DNA from: Gigaspora margarita
Taxonomy: Eukaryota; Glomeromycota; Glomeromycetes; Diversisporales; Gigasporaceae
Length of the DNA: 64,000 nt
Assembly: GCA_009809945.1 (NCBI GenBank)
Contig: WTPW01000027.1
Span: 617,195-681,194 of the forward strand
Direction: 5' to 3'
Shown: piece after piece, positions 44,541 to 56,900 of the stretch
Layout: each line of letters opens with the position of its first letter
How positions within the stretch are numbered: the first letter of the stretch is position 1
Notes under the pieces: model-generated
The model's database searches: none
Seen by the model: only the letters and a program-made list of their open reading frames with translations
What the model was told of the DNA's origin: nothing
Position numbers and translations under genes: made by a program

Positions 44541-47087
44541 CAGTGGCCTACCATATTATTGTGAACACTTTTTAAAAATTTATATAGAGCTAAATATTTA
44601 AGTTATTAAGCCAAAAATTAAATAATAAATTCTTTAAATCTATATCTTTTAAATAAAAAAAGTTTAAAAGATTTTATGCTACAGTTTTTAAAATAATTAA
44701 GTTTAAGTAAAATATTAGATTTTTATATTTGACCAGTTTTTATTGTTGTACAAAATTAAAATAATAGCTGTATAGTAAAAAATAATTTTTTATTAAGCTA
44801 ATTGAATTTCAAAAATAAGCAAAAATTATTCAGTATAGCAAATTACATATAATCTCAAATTTTTATAAAATTTTAAAAAATTTTAAGGTATTTATTATTT
44901 TTAAATATAGTAATACAATTATTAATTCAAAATTATATCAATTACCAAATATAGGAAACTATCAAAGCCAGGTACCATTATCAGCCTGACCATCCAGAAG
45001 CTAGAGATATTATATAAGAAGACGATGGGCAATTAAATTCAAGAAATTTTTTGATATAAAAATAGATTATGTTTAACAAGATTATGTTTGATAATCAACA
45101 AGCGAAACTTTTTGCTAGACAAATGTGATTGTGACAGGAATGTACAACTTTCTACAAACCTTTATAAAAAAATACTACGAGAAAACTAAGTACTCTCATG
45201 AAATAAAACTTAAAAAAAATCATATAGACTTCGTGCTTCAACAACAAACGAAAAAAAAAAAAACAAAAAAAAGATTTTGTGCTCCTAAAAAAAAAAAAAA
45301 AGAGTACCTCCAATAAAGAAAACTCCTCTCAGGTTTGACATATATTTTCTAATACAAATGAGAATCTTGTACAAGACCTTTTGCAGCAAATATCTGGTCT
45401 TCTACAATTATTTACTAAACAAACTGCAGCGACAAATCCCATTGCAATTAACCCAACAACAAGTTTAACACCTAACCAATAGTGCACATTGCTTTTTAAT
45501 ATTTAGCTGCCATTCGAAATGCCAATAGAAGAATTTGACGCCGAATAGTAGCCTTTAGTAATGAATGTTTGGATGAAATTTAATTACAAAAATCATGTCA
45601 ATGGAAATTCTTGGAAAACCTTCGTATGCAATTTTAACAAGCTCTTCAAATCAAGCACACACAAAGAAGATATTTCAAGTGAGAAACTACAAAAAACAAA
45701 GGTTCTAGAGGCAAACTTATGTTCCATAAAAATAAAAGTAACATGGCTGGTTACTGAAAAGAAAGTGCAAATTGAACGTATCCCAAGTTCACCCGACCAT
45801 ACTCATGACCTAAAAAAATAAAAGATTAAAGCAGTCCCAAGCAGTTCGGACTTTGGTAGAAAAAAAGGCAGTTAAAAATTATCCTGCTCCTGCAATAGTT
45901 AATGCAGTTAAAGAGTATGCCACTGAAAAGCTGGATCTTAGTATAGCGTAAAGGAGCTAAAATGGAGGGAGGTTGCCAATATAAAGTATAAAGTTCGTGG
46001 ACCTCAAAATACTCATTTTGTTGGTGCTCTACCCTAACACTAGATATTCATGATGCAGTTTCTTTTTTAGAAAAAGAAGAGTATCTTGTTGAATTGCTCT
46101 GAATCCAGCACCAATTTACTCATGGCTTTGTTTTTGCGCATCCAAAACAACTCGAAAAACTTGAATAGCATAGATGGCTTACTCTGATCGACTCTATACA
46201 CAAGACCAATAAATACAACTAGTGTTTGTTTACACTATGTATTCGGGATGGATACAGTTGTTGGGATGTCAGTAGACATTTTTTTATTAGTAATGAAGAC
46301 AGTGATATAGTCGTGAAAGTATTGGTGATAATGTGGCAGTTTTGTGGCTCCTAAAAACCTTGATATTTTTTATTAGACCAAAGCAGTGTAGATGCCAAAA
46401 GTATTATAATGGCTTTTCCAGATCTCCAAAAAGGCAAGCAGGAATATGAGGTAGTTCTTTGCACTGTACATGTTATGCGGACTTGGATGAATAAAATCTA
46501 CAAATTAGAAACTAGAAGCAAGATGATCCATGCATGCACAAGCGAACAAAGATCAGTTGTGAGATGCTTGTCCAAAAATCAATTAATGAAAGTGCTGTTC
46601 CTGCTATTAAAAGATACATTTCAAGGTACTATTTGAAAAATACACACTAGTGGGCATTGTGGGCCCATTAGCATTCTCTGTTACTTTTGCAAGTAACATC
46701 AACAAATGCTTTGAAATCATACCACAGCGAGTTAAAGAGAACGACTTCCTCTCATTATGGTTTAATTGGTGCATATAATAACATCATTGCACTTGATTTG
46801 AAATGGCGTTCAGATTCAAATTTTGTCATATTCGAATTTCATATTAAAAAAATTTCTGCCCCAGTATCGATAATAATATAATTTAGTAGATTCACAAATT
46901 CCCCTTTCTGATTCAAAAATTAATAGTTGGTGAAGTTTTTGCTTTTAAGAGTAGAATAGAAAAAGGGAAAGCATTGCTCGGGTTAATGATACTTGAATGT
47001 CACTGCATTTTTTTCAAAAATATATGCTTCCTTGCAAGCATATCTTCCACGAGCAAATATATGGTCCTAGGAAATTGCTGACGGCTA

Positions 47088-48896
47088 CCCTATAAAAAAA
47101 TTCAATATGGAAAAATATGGAAAAATACATGGAAAAATAACCAGGAAAAATATGTAAAATAACCAGGAAATTCGTATGTAATTTACAGGTAATTTTACAC
47201 TTTTTTAATGGTCTTTTTACATGCAAAATTCCATATTCAAAACACGGAAAATGTACCATTTACGTGTATTTGAAACATGTAATTTTATATAGAAAAATAA
47301 TATATAATTATTATATCTATTATTAATATTTTATATTTAATAAATTAAATTAATTAATATTCAATATTTTTTTATTAAAAATGATTTAATAGATTTTATT
47401 TATTTAAAAAATTTTAATACTAATAAATTATTTTAACTAGTTATATCAAAATAAATTTATTAAAAGTCAATATATACATAATAGTTTAATACTACTATTT
47501 AGGTTCGATAAGATCTAGGTTGATTTATTTTTCTTTTCGGACATTGTTTAATATTTTCTAAATTCATATTTATAATATTATAAATAATTAAATTATTTAA
47601 TTAAATTATATAGATGTTGTAAAATTTTGCTTTTTATAAATTTTTAATTTTACCTTTATTTTTTGAAATTCATTTTCATTTTCAATCTCATTTGCATTTT
47701 CAATTTCATTTTCAATTTCATTTTTACTTTCACTTATAATTTTTTCAACATCCGAATTGTTTTGATTTGCAATATTTTCATTAGGCATTTTTTCTTGAAC
47801 CTTTTGTTTCTTTTTTTTTGTCTTTCATAAGAGCCTTAAAAAATTAAATTAAGTTAATAAATATACTCTTAAAATATTAAGTTTTTTAAATCAAAAAATT
47901 TAGTAGTTTAAATATTTATTAAATAATATAATAAATTAAAATTAAATTTTACTTCTATCCTGCATAACTTGCTTTATAGCTTCGTAATAGGCCCAGTTAT
48001 TTTCCCCAAAATATTTCAAATATTCTTTTTTTAACTAAAAAATTTTTTAGATCTGTATATATAATATTAAAAAAATTTTTACCATATCGATCCAGTTATT
48101 AACAAGTGTTGGTTTAACTCTAAAAATTGTTGTATCACGTAAAATTCTATAGTTATCTAAAATAATTCCTGCCATTTTTTTTACTTCAGAAATTTTGGTT
48201 TAATTTAAAGAAAAAACTTTGCTTAACGAAATTTTTGTTGTTTTTTATCTTTTGATACTTTTGGTTTAGAAATTATTGGAAGTCCAGAAGGGTTTTTATA
48301 TTTAGCTTCGAGTGCAGAAATTTTTTGGACAGTTTCTGCAAGGAGTGTACTTAAATTTTGGATTTCTTCCTGTGGCATCATTATTAAAGATCTAAAAATT
48401 AAAAAGGAAATAAAAAATTTCAATATTTATATTTATTTATATTTTGATCAACACGAAATTTCAACGTGCTTAATAAATTAAATATGATTGGCTACTAATT
48501 ATAGAATGCATTACTTATTCTTGCTCGGATACTTTATTAAACATGATATGACGAAGATGCATGTGGTAATAATTACAGTTCAAATTCAAATAATAATATA
48601 ATAAGTAAAATGATATATATTATTCTCCTTTATAAGAAAATTTTCAGATATAGCAAAAAACGAATTCGTCTTTTGCTATATATCTAATACAGTATACATG
48701 ATTTTACCTGCAACTTTCTGTGTTTTTGCAGACTTACTGGCTTTTACATACTGATTTCTGATGTGTACAAATATTTAGTGAAGTTCATGATTTTATTTTA
48801 CATGCTGGTTCTGTGTCTATTCCGTGTGTGTCCATATATCTCCATGTTTTGCTACATGTATTTACATATCTTTGTGTGTGCCCTTTTCTTATAGGG
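47088..48896 (-). mobile_element. 1.8-kb element with CCCTATAA TIR, 3-bp TSD and a cargo gene
   Basis: The ends CCCTATAAAAAAA (47088) and, reversed, CCCTATAAGAAAA (to 48896). CTA is duplicated at 47085-47087 and 48897-48899. Excision with one CTA rejoins the MULE frame exactly (RKLLTA then NAWRNFQ). Subterminal zones carry repeated ATGGAAAAATA / ACATGTATTTACAT words (47098-47280 and 48780-48880). The TIR start and TSD length match the element at 1646-2136. 3-bp TSDs with subterminal repeats suggest the CACTA or Harbinger side, but no such transposase is present. It carries a spliced gene on the minus strand (47734-48381). Confidence 0.85.
47734..48381 (-). CDS. Four-exon small protein gene (145 aa) carried by the 3-bp-TSD element
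   Basis: I do not know its function. Minus strand: exon 1 48381-48228 (starts MMPQEEIQNLSTLLAETVQK, a heptad-like helix, then Lys-rich), intron 48227-48184 (GTTAAG...AG, 44 nt), exon 2 48183-48083 (MAGIILDNYRILRDTTIFRV then KPTLVNNWIDM), intron 48082-48035 (GTAAAA...TTTTAG, 48 nt), exon 3 48034-47953 (KKEYLKYFGENNWAYYEAIK then QVMQDR), intron 47952-47835 (GTAAAA...TTAAG, 118 nt), exon 4 47834-47734 (basic: YERQKKRNKRFKKK, stop TAA). The three junctions keep phase, giving 438 nt with no internal stop, in contrast to every other coding remnant nearby. Exon 4 can also be read in another frame (MPNENIANQNNSDVEK...), so the last splice site is less sure. A basic C-terminus and N-terminal coiled coil would suit a nucleic-acid-binding accessory protein (inference). 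Confidence 0.65.
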
Positions 48897-49341
48897 CTAA
48901 TGCTTGGAGAAATTTTCAATGAATGTTTGATGAAAGTGGTTTTGAAATTTTTGAGCATTGTGAATTAGTAAGTTTAGAACCTTTTGAAAAGGATGAGACT
49001 GATAGAGTGGCAATGAATAGAAAACTTATAATAATGAGCTAATGGAAAGAACATGTGATCAGTATTGGAGTATAGAGGAAAATGGTGATGAAAACGAGAA
49101 GGCTGAATTTATTCAAAAATTAAAATTTTGTTTAAATTCCATTTTTCAGAAATAGAAAAAGAGAATTTTATGATTAGCAAAAACTTTTAATAAAAAAAAT
49201 AAATAAAATTTTACTTAGACCTACTGCAAAATTTAAATCGTCATATTTATATAATAAATATTTTCTGCTAGATAAATTTTATTCCCAACACTCTTTTTAC
49301 CAGAAAAATTAGCTGCACCATGTGAAATTTGCTGATCAATA

Positions 49342-49380
49342 GAAAAAAAAGAAATCGATGAAATCATCGATTTCTTTTTT
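49342..49380. repeat. Perfect hairpin within the MULE 3' part
   Basis: AAAAAAAGAAATCGATGA and its complement TCATCGATTTCTTTTTTT separated by about 2-3 bases. A hairpin followed by a T-run of about 14, downstream of the transposase remnant. Function unknown. Confidence 0.5.
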
Positions 49381-50053
49381 TTTTTTTGACTAGCAAATTT
49401 TACATTTTCACAAACTACAATAATTGAGTTCAAAGAAATTGCAATTTATTGCAATTAATTGGGTTTGCTTACGATTGAATCTTAAGAGTTTTGGGCACAA
49501 TTTGCCTTTGAAACAGGGCTGTTTCTCTGTTAGAATCACCTGACGTAATTTTCAGGTAATTGTTTATCATATGATAAAATTGGCTCTAGAGACTAGCTGT
49601 TAGGATGCTGATGATTGCCAGATCACATGATGGTACCTGGCTTTAATGGATCCCCAAATATAGTAGTTTTATTACTATATATAGTAATTAAATAAATATT
49701 TTTTAAAAAATTATAAAATTTTTAAGATATAAGCATTTTGTTATACTAAATAACAATTTAAAAAAATTGCCAGTTTATTAATAAAAAATTTAAGTTTATA
49801 TATTACTATATTTAGTAATTCTAGTACTATAAAACTATATTAAAATTTAGAAATCAGTCAAATGTAAAAATCTAAAATTTTACTTAAACTTAATTATCTC
49901 AAAAACTGTAGCATAAAATTTTTTAAACTTTTTTTTTATTTAAAAGATATAAATTTAAAGGATTTATAATTTAATTTTTAGCCTAATATCTTAGATATTT
50001 AGCTCTGTATAAATTTTTAAAAAGTGTTCACAATAATATGGTAGGCCACTGTA

Positions 50054-51799
50054 CTTAATTAATAAAGTTTATGTTTTTGTAGTGCAGATTATATATTAAT
50101 TTATAGAATTTAAAAGCTGTAACTAATATTCTAGATAACCTAATTGCATTTTTATTTTAACTTTTTTTTACCTTGTTTTATACATATGCACATGTTATAA
50201 TTCTTATATGTTAATCTAAATCTTCCTCTTGTCAATAGCATAGTTAAATATAATAGAAGCTGCATATAAAAAGATAACAATATATCATATAAATGATGTT
50301 TAAGTACAATTATAATTAACAATAAAATAGCTAAAAAATTAGGATAAAGAAAAATATGTAAAGCAACACAATTAATTTTACAAGAAAATGAACTTTAACC
50401 TTTTGAAAATTAAATGTATTATAATCTTAATTATAAAATATAATAATGTAGATAAAATTCTATTAACTGAAATTTTTAATTTTAAAATGTACTTATATTA
50501 TATTTCTGGTTTTAATGTGACTGTATATTGCACAGCTATCCTAATTGTAGTATAAATAAAAAATTTTTAAAATACTATGTTTTTAAGTAAAAAAGATGTA
50601 TTATTGTCATATTTTTTTATAATTGGCTAATTTTAATTTTATGCAACTATTTTTTTTATTTTTGCTAAATATATAATGTATTCTAGTTGCAGAAAAATAA
50701 TTATTTTTGAATAGCACAAATAAAACCATTTAAGTAATTGCAGTGTGCAACAAATAAAAAATTGAATTTCAGACTCTGACTTTAATCAAAATAAAAACCT
50801 GTTAAAGGACATTTGATTAAACAATTCTTATACAATAGATAAATATAGTATATTTCATAATGTTAAAGTGTAAATTTTCACATTTCATTGCATTTAATGC
50901 AATGTCCAATCAATTACGGATTTTGCAAACATATGTACTATATAGTTAAAATATATGCCTTGCAACTAAACTTTGTACCATATAGTAAAGAATCAAATTT
51001 AATATACGTCATTATTTAGATGAGACCAACTGGATTTAGTGGTTTATATTACCCTTCTGCCTTCTAAAAGGGGAAGTGGTGCACTTAATAAAATTTTAAA
51101 AAATTTTTTTTTTTTTTGAATTGTTCTATGACTATATAAAAAATTTTCAAAATATCTTATAGGCTATATATATTTAAATGTTTTTACTATGAAGGAGAGG
51201 GATACTAGAAGGGGTAATATAAAACACAGAATTTAGTTGGTCTCACCTTAACTATTAAATAAGTATATCCTGTACTGAATTTGATTTTTAGATAGTTATA
51301 ATTTTTTTTATATGTTCATTTTGCCAGGGGCCATCAGAGAGGTGATACTAACTGAAGAATCAATTTTGAATAGCTTTAAATATGGATTACTGCTTTATAG
51401 ACTTTCGCTATAGTCTTTCTACAGTCTTTGGTAATCATTGATTACCAATTAATCATACTAGCATAAAATCTGATGAAATATATATATATATATTAGTAAA
51501 ATCAAAGAAAATAAGCATAAAAATAGATCAGGATAGTTATATAAATACTAAGCAGATATATTTATACTATAATTAAAGTTGTTTAAAATGATATGTAGAA
51601 ATTTTTTTTTTGCTATCATGATCTTGATCATGATTATGACCAAGATCATGATCATGATCATAATCATGTAATATATATAAAAAATAGTGTTTCTTTTTTT
51701 GGGTATTGTGAGAAAATTTTTTATATCGATCTTTGTATAAAAGAGACACAATAGCCAAAAATGAAATGATTATAACTTATAAATAATGTTATACAACCA
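50054..51799. other. AT-rich DNA with relics
   Basis: At about 50480-50532 TGTACTTATATTATATTTCT and ...GCACAGCTATCC resemble the right end of the GTAGCTG MITE family (14867-15500) without a partner left end. A (CATGAT)n-type simple repeat occupies 51614-51668, explaining the Asp/His-rich open frames there. No gene. Confidence 0.45.
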
Positions 51800-52545
51800 T
51801 ATATAGTAGATCATAATGGTCAGCTTTAAATTATAAAGTGTTAACTAAACTTTTTTTAAGTAAAATTTGTTCAGTATAACAAACTATATATAATTCTAAA
51901 TTTTCAGAAATTTTAAAATAATTTTAAGTTAAATACTATTAGTAAATATAAAAGTTAAAATATTTAATTTAAAATTAATAAACTGCTAAATATAGGGGTT
52001 GGCTAAAGCGGAGTGAAATTTGGTTAGGGTTAGAGTTACCTTTTTAATGCATTTATTGTTAGAAGGTTATATAGATATCAATAATGTAATTTATGCTATT
52101 TGTAGATCATATATTGAATTAACTCCACTTTAGCCAATCTCTAAATATAGTAATTTTATTACTATATATAGTAATCTAATTAATTTTTTTCAAAAAATTA
52201 TAAAATTTTCAGAATATATAATTTGTTATGCTAAATAACTTTATTTAAAAAAAATTGATAGTTTATTTGATAAAAAATAAAGTTTATATATTACTATATT
52301 TAATAAGTCTAATTACTATTAAAACTTAATAAAATTTAGAAAATAATACAAATATAAAACTCTAAATTTTACTTAAACTTAATTATTTTGAAAATTATTG
52401 TATAGAATTTTTTAAACTTTTTTTATTTGAAAGATATAGATTTAAAGAATTTATATTTTCATTTTTAGCTTTATATCTTATCTATTTAGCTTTATACAAA
52501 TTTTTAAAAATTATCTACAATATTATGTCCCCTACTATATAATGT
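51800..52545. mobile_element. Long-TIR AT-rich element, copy B (partial), split by a MITE
   Basis: 52143-52545 matches the right arm of copy A (AATATAGTAATTTTATTACT, TTAAACTTAATTATTTTGAA, ATTTTTAAAAATT-TCTACAAT) in the same order. 51830-51990 matches the inner part of the left arm (CAGTATAACAAACTATATAT). The outer left end was not found, so the copy is probably truncated. Confidence 0.5.
51995..52141. mobile_element. 147-bp TA-target MITE
   Basis: The ends GGGGTTGGCTAAAGCGGAGT and, reversed, GAGATTGGCTAAAGTGGAGT; TA on both sides (51993-51994, 52142-52143). Removal rejoins the sequence of copy B of the long-TIR element. Confidence 0.85.
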
Positions 52546-52553
52546 TTAAATTT

Positions 52554-52926
52554 GCTAAGTGAAGCGAGACCAAAATATAAAAATGTAAGGTTAGCTTAAA
52601 ACTGCTAAGCAAAGTGAGATCAAAACATAAAAATGTAAGGATAGCTTAAAACTGCTGAGCGAAGTGAGGCCAAAATATAAAAATGTAAAGTTAGCTTAAA
52701 ACTGCTAAGTAAAGTGAGGCCAAAACATAAAAAAGTAAGGTTAGCTTAAAACTGCTGAGTAAAGCAAGGCCAAAATATTAAATATAAGGCTAAATGAGAC
52801 CAAAACATTAAATATAAGGCTAGCTTAAACTGCTAAGCAAAGCAAGACCAAAACATTAAATATAAGGCTAGCTTAAACTGCTGACTAAAGTGAGGCCAAA
52901 ACATTAAATGTAAGGTTAGCTTAAAA
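52554..52926 (+). repeat. Minisatellite, 48-50 bp unit, about 7.5 copies
   Basis: Units start GCTAAG/GCTGAG at 52554, 52604, 52654, 52704, 52754, 52832 and 52880. Each reads GCTRAGYRAAGYGAGRCCAA then AAYATAAAAATGTAAGG and TTAGCTTAAAACT. The fifth spacing (78) contains a unit plus a 30-bp partial. Later units change AYATAAAAATGT to CATTAAATAT, so two subfamilies are arranged in order. Confidence 0.9.
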
Positions 52927-53420
52927 CAAGCCCATTATACATATGTTTTATACTATAAATAGTTGATTTGGATATAGCACTAATCTGATTTTTAACCATC
53001 AGCTTAGTTAATTTAATAAATTTAAGCTAACTATATACAATCTTGACTGTATCATATACCAATATACCATCTACAAATCTAATGATATTAGTTGGTTAAA
53101 ATTTGGTAGCACAGCAACTACATGATCATGTCTAGCTAAAGGTATTCAATTGTGCCTGATCTATTTTTTCCATATAAATATATACTATATAATGGTTGTG
53201 TGCATATATGAACCAGATCATATCAACTTTTTCATTGTACATGGTTAGATTATGCAACTATTTGATCATTTGTAGCATCCCTATTCAGAAGATCTGCAGT
53301 CCAATTTTCTCCAAATTCCAGGAAAGGGAGACCATTAAAACTAGATGCTTTATATGTTTTTTATTATTTAATTAAAATTAGGGTAAGAGTTAGTTGGATA
53401 TTAGGGTTAGAGATGTCTTA
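52927..53420. other. Non-coding DNA
   Basis: No gene. Two TTAGGGTTAG-like words near 53390-53412, in a context without a telomere array. Confidence 0.4.
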
Positions 53421-53910
53421 TACAGGGGGGTGACTGTGCATTGTGGACACTTTTTAAAATTTATACCAAGCTAAATAAATATAATATCAAGCTAAAAATT
53501 ATATAAAAAGTTTATTAAATCTAAGGCTTTTAAATAAAAAAAATTATAAAATTCTATGCAATAGTTTTTAAAATAATTAAGGTAACACAAATTTGTATAA
53601 TGTTATACTAGTACGAAATTAGTAATTTTAATATAACCTATATAATAAATAGAATTACTAAATATAGTAATATTTTTTTTTTTTTTTATTCTTTGATGAG
53701 TCCACTAGAAACTTGTGAGTGAACAGAAGAATACTATGCTAAAAAAAAATTTTACAAAATACTCGGTTCTGACTCTTATAAGCCTAACAACACAGTTTCC
53801 TACAAAGAACCTAAGTGTACTCTGTCGCACTGTTTCCCTAACGAAACAGGTTTCAATGGTAACCCGTCAGTGACCATACCAAAAGGGCTTTTTGTTCCTC
53901 TCGATGAAGC

Positions 53911-56900
53911 CTAACATCCCTTCTTCCACCAAAATTTCCATCTCTTTATATTTTTCCAAGACCTTCTCCTTTTGTGTTTCCTTACTTCCCTTTGAACCTT
54001 CTGTTGACTTCTTTCTTTTACACTTCTTTTTCTCTTTTTTACTATTAATCTTTTTTTTTTGTTTTTTTTTTTTGTGCGATACCTGCTTCTTCTTCCCATT
54101 CGTTCACCATCTGACAANNATCTTTNCAGATTATCTCGAAGAAACNATTCCAAACTATATTTAAAATATCTTCAATGATTTGATTCATTAGTTTATTGGT
54201 CTGAAAATGCCTTTGAATTCTCTTCTGGGCTTTGTGACAGAATAACCTCTTGATTAGACCTATTCGTAAACTGACAATTTCCTCATGTTCTTTTCCAAAA
54301 ACTAGTTGCGCTAATTTTTGTATGGATAGTCTTTTCTGAACATCTTTTGACAAATTGTTCCAGGCGACCTCGGAAGCTACTAATTGAATACTCCACTATG
54401 AAGTTTCATAACTTACACAATTCGCTAAATGTTTGTGCACCTCATTTATGCTTGCATTACAAGATAGACAATTTGGAGCCTCATAGAGATCTGGTCTTCT
54501 TTTATTTAATGAGACTAGCAGGAGAAGATTTTTTGACAGACACTTAATAATAAAACATGCTTTCTTACTTTTCCTAAGTGTTGTGCCTCGTATTCCAGTT
54601 ATCTCTTTAAGCTTTTTCCAGAAAAAGGACCAGCTTTTGTCATTGTATCTGTCTTTTTGAACTATACTGGATGCTATTCGTGATTGTCACCATTCGGCAC
54701 TATGTACATATTATTCAGTGTTTTTATAAAAGCTCGCGGAGGTGCCTCTACTAGCCAATTTTTCCAATACAAGATACTTTGAAATCTTGAATTTTCTCCT
54801 ACATTTACTTGAATTTTTTCTGATGCCATACAACCTTTTTTTGCAAGTTTATCCGCAAAGTCATTCCACTTGTTATTACTATGACCCTTGACCTTGTTAA
54901 GCTCTAGTATAATGTCTTTTGTTTTGATCAGATCTATGATTTTTTCTACCAAAAGAAAATTGGGCCTCTTCTGTGCCTTGCTTGTTGAATCAAGAGAAAA
55001 ACCTACTTCGATTGCACAAATTGCTGCCTCACTGTCTGTATATACTATAGCTTCTGACGAGATTGGAATTGTTAAGAGCATAGTCCATATTGCTACTAGC
55101 TCTGCCTTTGTTGATGATGGCCATTGCGATACTCTGATTGACATTGTATCCAAAATTTCACTCTCTGTATTACTCAGTTGAACCCATCCTGCTTCTATCA
55201 TGCACTGCGGACCACTAATACTCATATTTTCTACCAAAGAACTGTCTGTATAAAAAATAAACCTACTATAATTTTCTATCTAAATTTTTTCTAAGACTAT
55301 ATTTACTAAAAGAAATTCTGTTTTACTCTCTAGCTTTTTATTTAAAATTAACTCTATTTGATACTATTTACAATTTTAATACTACTAAAAACTCGCTCTT
55401 CTAACTTCATATTATTTACTTTCTTCCTTTTCCTTATGCCAGAGACCATATCTGATATTATCAAAAATTTCTGTTTTTCATTTTTCCTAAAGGGTCTAGG
55501 GAGGACTTCTGTAATATCTTCCTTTTTGATTCATCTTGCACATATATCTTTTTCTTTTTCACATCTATTTGGCAACCTTTACATTTGGAGATACAAATAT
55601 TTGTCGAATCTTGAAGTAGATTGTCAGACCAATGTTCAACTATCAGATCCTTTTTCTTTTTCTGAATTATTCGACCAAAATTCTAATTGCTATGTTTTGA
55701 TTTAAACACAACCCAATCTTTCACTCTTTGGTCTTCAGAGATAAAGGCCGTTCTGAGTTCCAATGCTAGTGTATTAGGGTTCGGTACATTAAGACATGCT
55801 ACAACCTCTCTTGTAGTTGGGTTTCCGATCACCTTCTTTTCTATTTCAGCAAACTAGTAAGCTTTCTTTCCTTGAATAGGAAGGTCTAAGACTTTTTTTA
55901 ACTGTTGCCATGTGATCAGAACCTTACTTTCTGAGTCCATTAATTGTCCTATATATGTTAGATTGAGCTTGTTAACATGCTTGTATGATCGATAGAAGCA
56001 CTCAGGTGACAGAAAACTTCTAATCGTTGGCAAATGTCTTTCTGGAGTAATAATATCTTCTGTGAGTGCTATTTCTAGGTTTCTTTCTTTTGTTTTAATA
56101 AAAATTGAGCAATCTAGATTGCTTTTCCACAATTTTTCTGAATTACTATATCCGACTCATTAACAGATCTTTCGCTAGTTGCTGCTAAAAACCAGCCTTG
56201 TGTTATATATTTCTTTGCAAAATTTGCTTCGATACCCGTACTGTTTAGCCTATAGATAAGACTTGTTATTTGCCTTGTAAAAACTTTGTCGCTAAGTTTC
56301 TTACAGTTACCAAGGTTTTTTTGCGTGACTAGGAAATTACTTGTCATACATGCAAACTCTATTTTGTTCTTTACTAGCCTTATAAAGGGTTGACGAATTG
56401 CATCTAAGGCCCTTCGCAGAAGGTTAACTGTTTGTAAAATATAGCTGAGCTTGGGAAGAATACACATATTATTGATATATGAGAGTTGGCTAATTGAAAG
56501 TTTTTTGTGATAAAGTGTTTAGCAAAATTGCTGCATGATCCACTTTGCTTTTGCTTTGATGTGCTTCTCATTCCTTGTCTGGTTTAGCTATACACCCAAA
56601 AACTGTACTAAAGTATTTTTTTTCTCTGCTATAATTTTGTTTTGAGATAAAAAAATTGACTTCTCCTCTCTTGAGTTAAAAACTACCAGCTTAGACTTTT
56701 GGAGGTTAATTTTAATGTTATTTATCTTGTAGAATTCCTCCGCAATCTTAATTAGCTTTTCTAGTTGTTGTTTATTACTAGCTACTCATGTTGTATCATC
56801 TGCGTATGCGATCGCTGCACATCGAGTTGAGTAGCTGTTGGAGTATGCTTCATACTTCGCTAAGCTCAAATCATAGCCCTGATTAGTTTCATTTTGCATG

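Larger units (their letters stand above)
45095..49150 (+). pseudogene. MULE transposase with SWIM zinc-finger motif, decayed and interrupted
   Basis: N-terminal pieces (45125-45560) are Lys-rich or low in information. From 45561 the coding signal is clear: PSSPDHTHDLKK (45790), LKQSQAVRTLVEKKAVKNYP, AIVNAVKEYATEKLDL, EVANIKYKVRGPQNTHF, FAHPKQLEKLE, WLTLIDSIHKTNKYN (first catalytic-Asp region), FFISNEDSD, then LLDQSSVDAKS-IMAFPDLQ (second Asp region), VVLCTVHVMRTWMNKIYKLE, QVTSTNALKSYHSELKRTTS (46687 frame), and a SWIM-like LECHC ... LPCKHIFHEQIYGPRKLL near 47000-47080. The C-terminus resumes after the insertion at 48900: NAWRNFQ, MFDESGFEIFEHCELV and NELMERTCDQYWSIEENGDE, ending at about 49150. 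Ten or more stops or frameshifts. Domain order is that of a MULE transposase plus SWIM; this family is familiar to me from Rhizophagus. Confidence 0.75.
44954..49654 (+). mobile_element. Mutator-like (MULE) element, 4.7 kb, 8-bp TSD
   Basis: The left end GGAAACTATCAAAGCCAGG and the right end, reversed, GGGATCCATTAAAGCCAGG, both followed by TACCAT. CAAATATA is duplicated at 44946-44953 and 49655-49662. TSD length and the transposase type agree with MULEs. It carries a decayed transposase interrupted by a 3-bp-TSD element (47088-48896). A lone matching right end occurs at 62537-62568. Confidence 0.85.
44541..50051. mobile_element. Long-TIR AT-rich element, copy A, split by a MULE
   Basis: The left arm starts CAGTGGCCTACCATATTATT then GTGAACACTTTTTAAAAATT (44541). 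The right arm ends with its complement at 50051. The arms run about 410 and 400 bp up to the inserted MULE, so the element without it is about 810 bp and nearly all TIR. The right flank is TA; the left flank is AT, so no clean TSD. The same GTGRACACTTTTTAAAAATT subterminal sequence is shared with the copy at 53423-62382 and partly with 51800-52545. Confidence 0.75.

Noticed and set aside
44541-50051. A single 5.5-kb autonomous transposon with MULE transposase and the CAGTGG ends
   Set aside because: The MULE has its own TIRs and an 8-bp TSD inside the long-TIR element, and copies B and C show that the outer family does not carry this gene.
51548-51758. His/Asp-rich small proteins
   Set aside because: They are readings of the CATGAT-type simple repeat at 51614-51668.
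54888-55181. 97-codon plus-strand frame
   Set aside because: Antisense shadow of the LINE RNase H domain, which has all catalytic residues on the minus strand. The plus-strand frames at 55358-55705, 57128-57364, 60171-60431 and 60518-60856 are likewise shadows.
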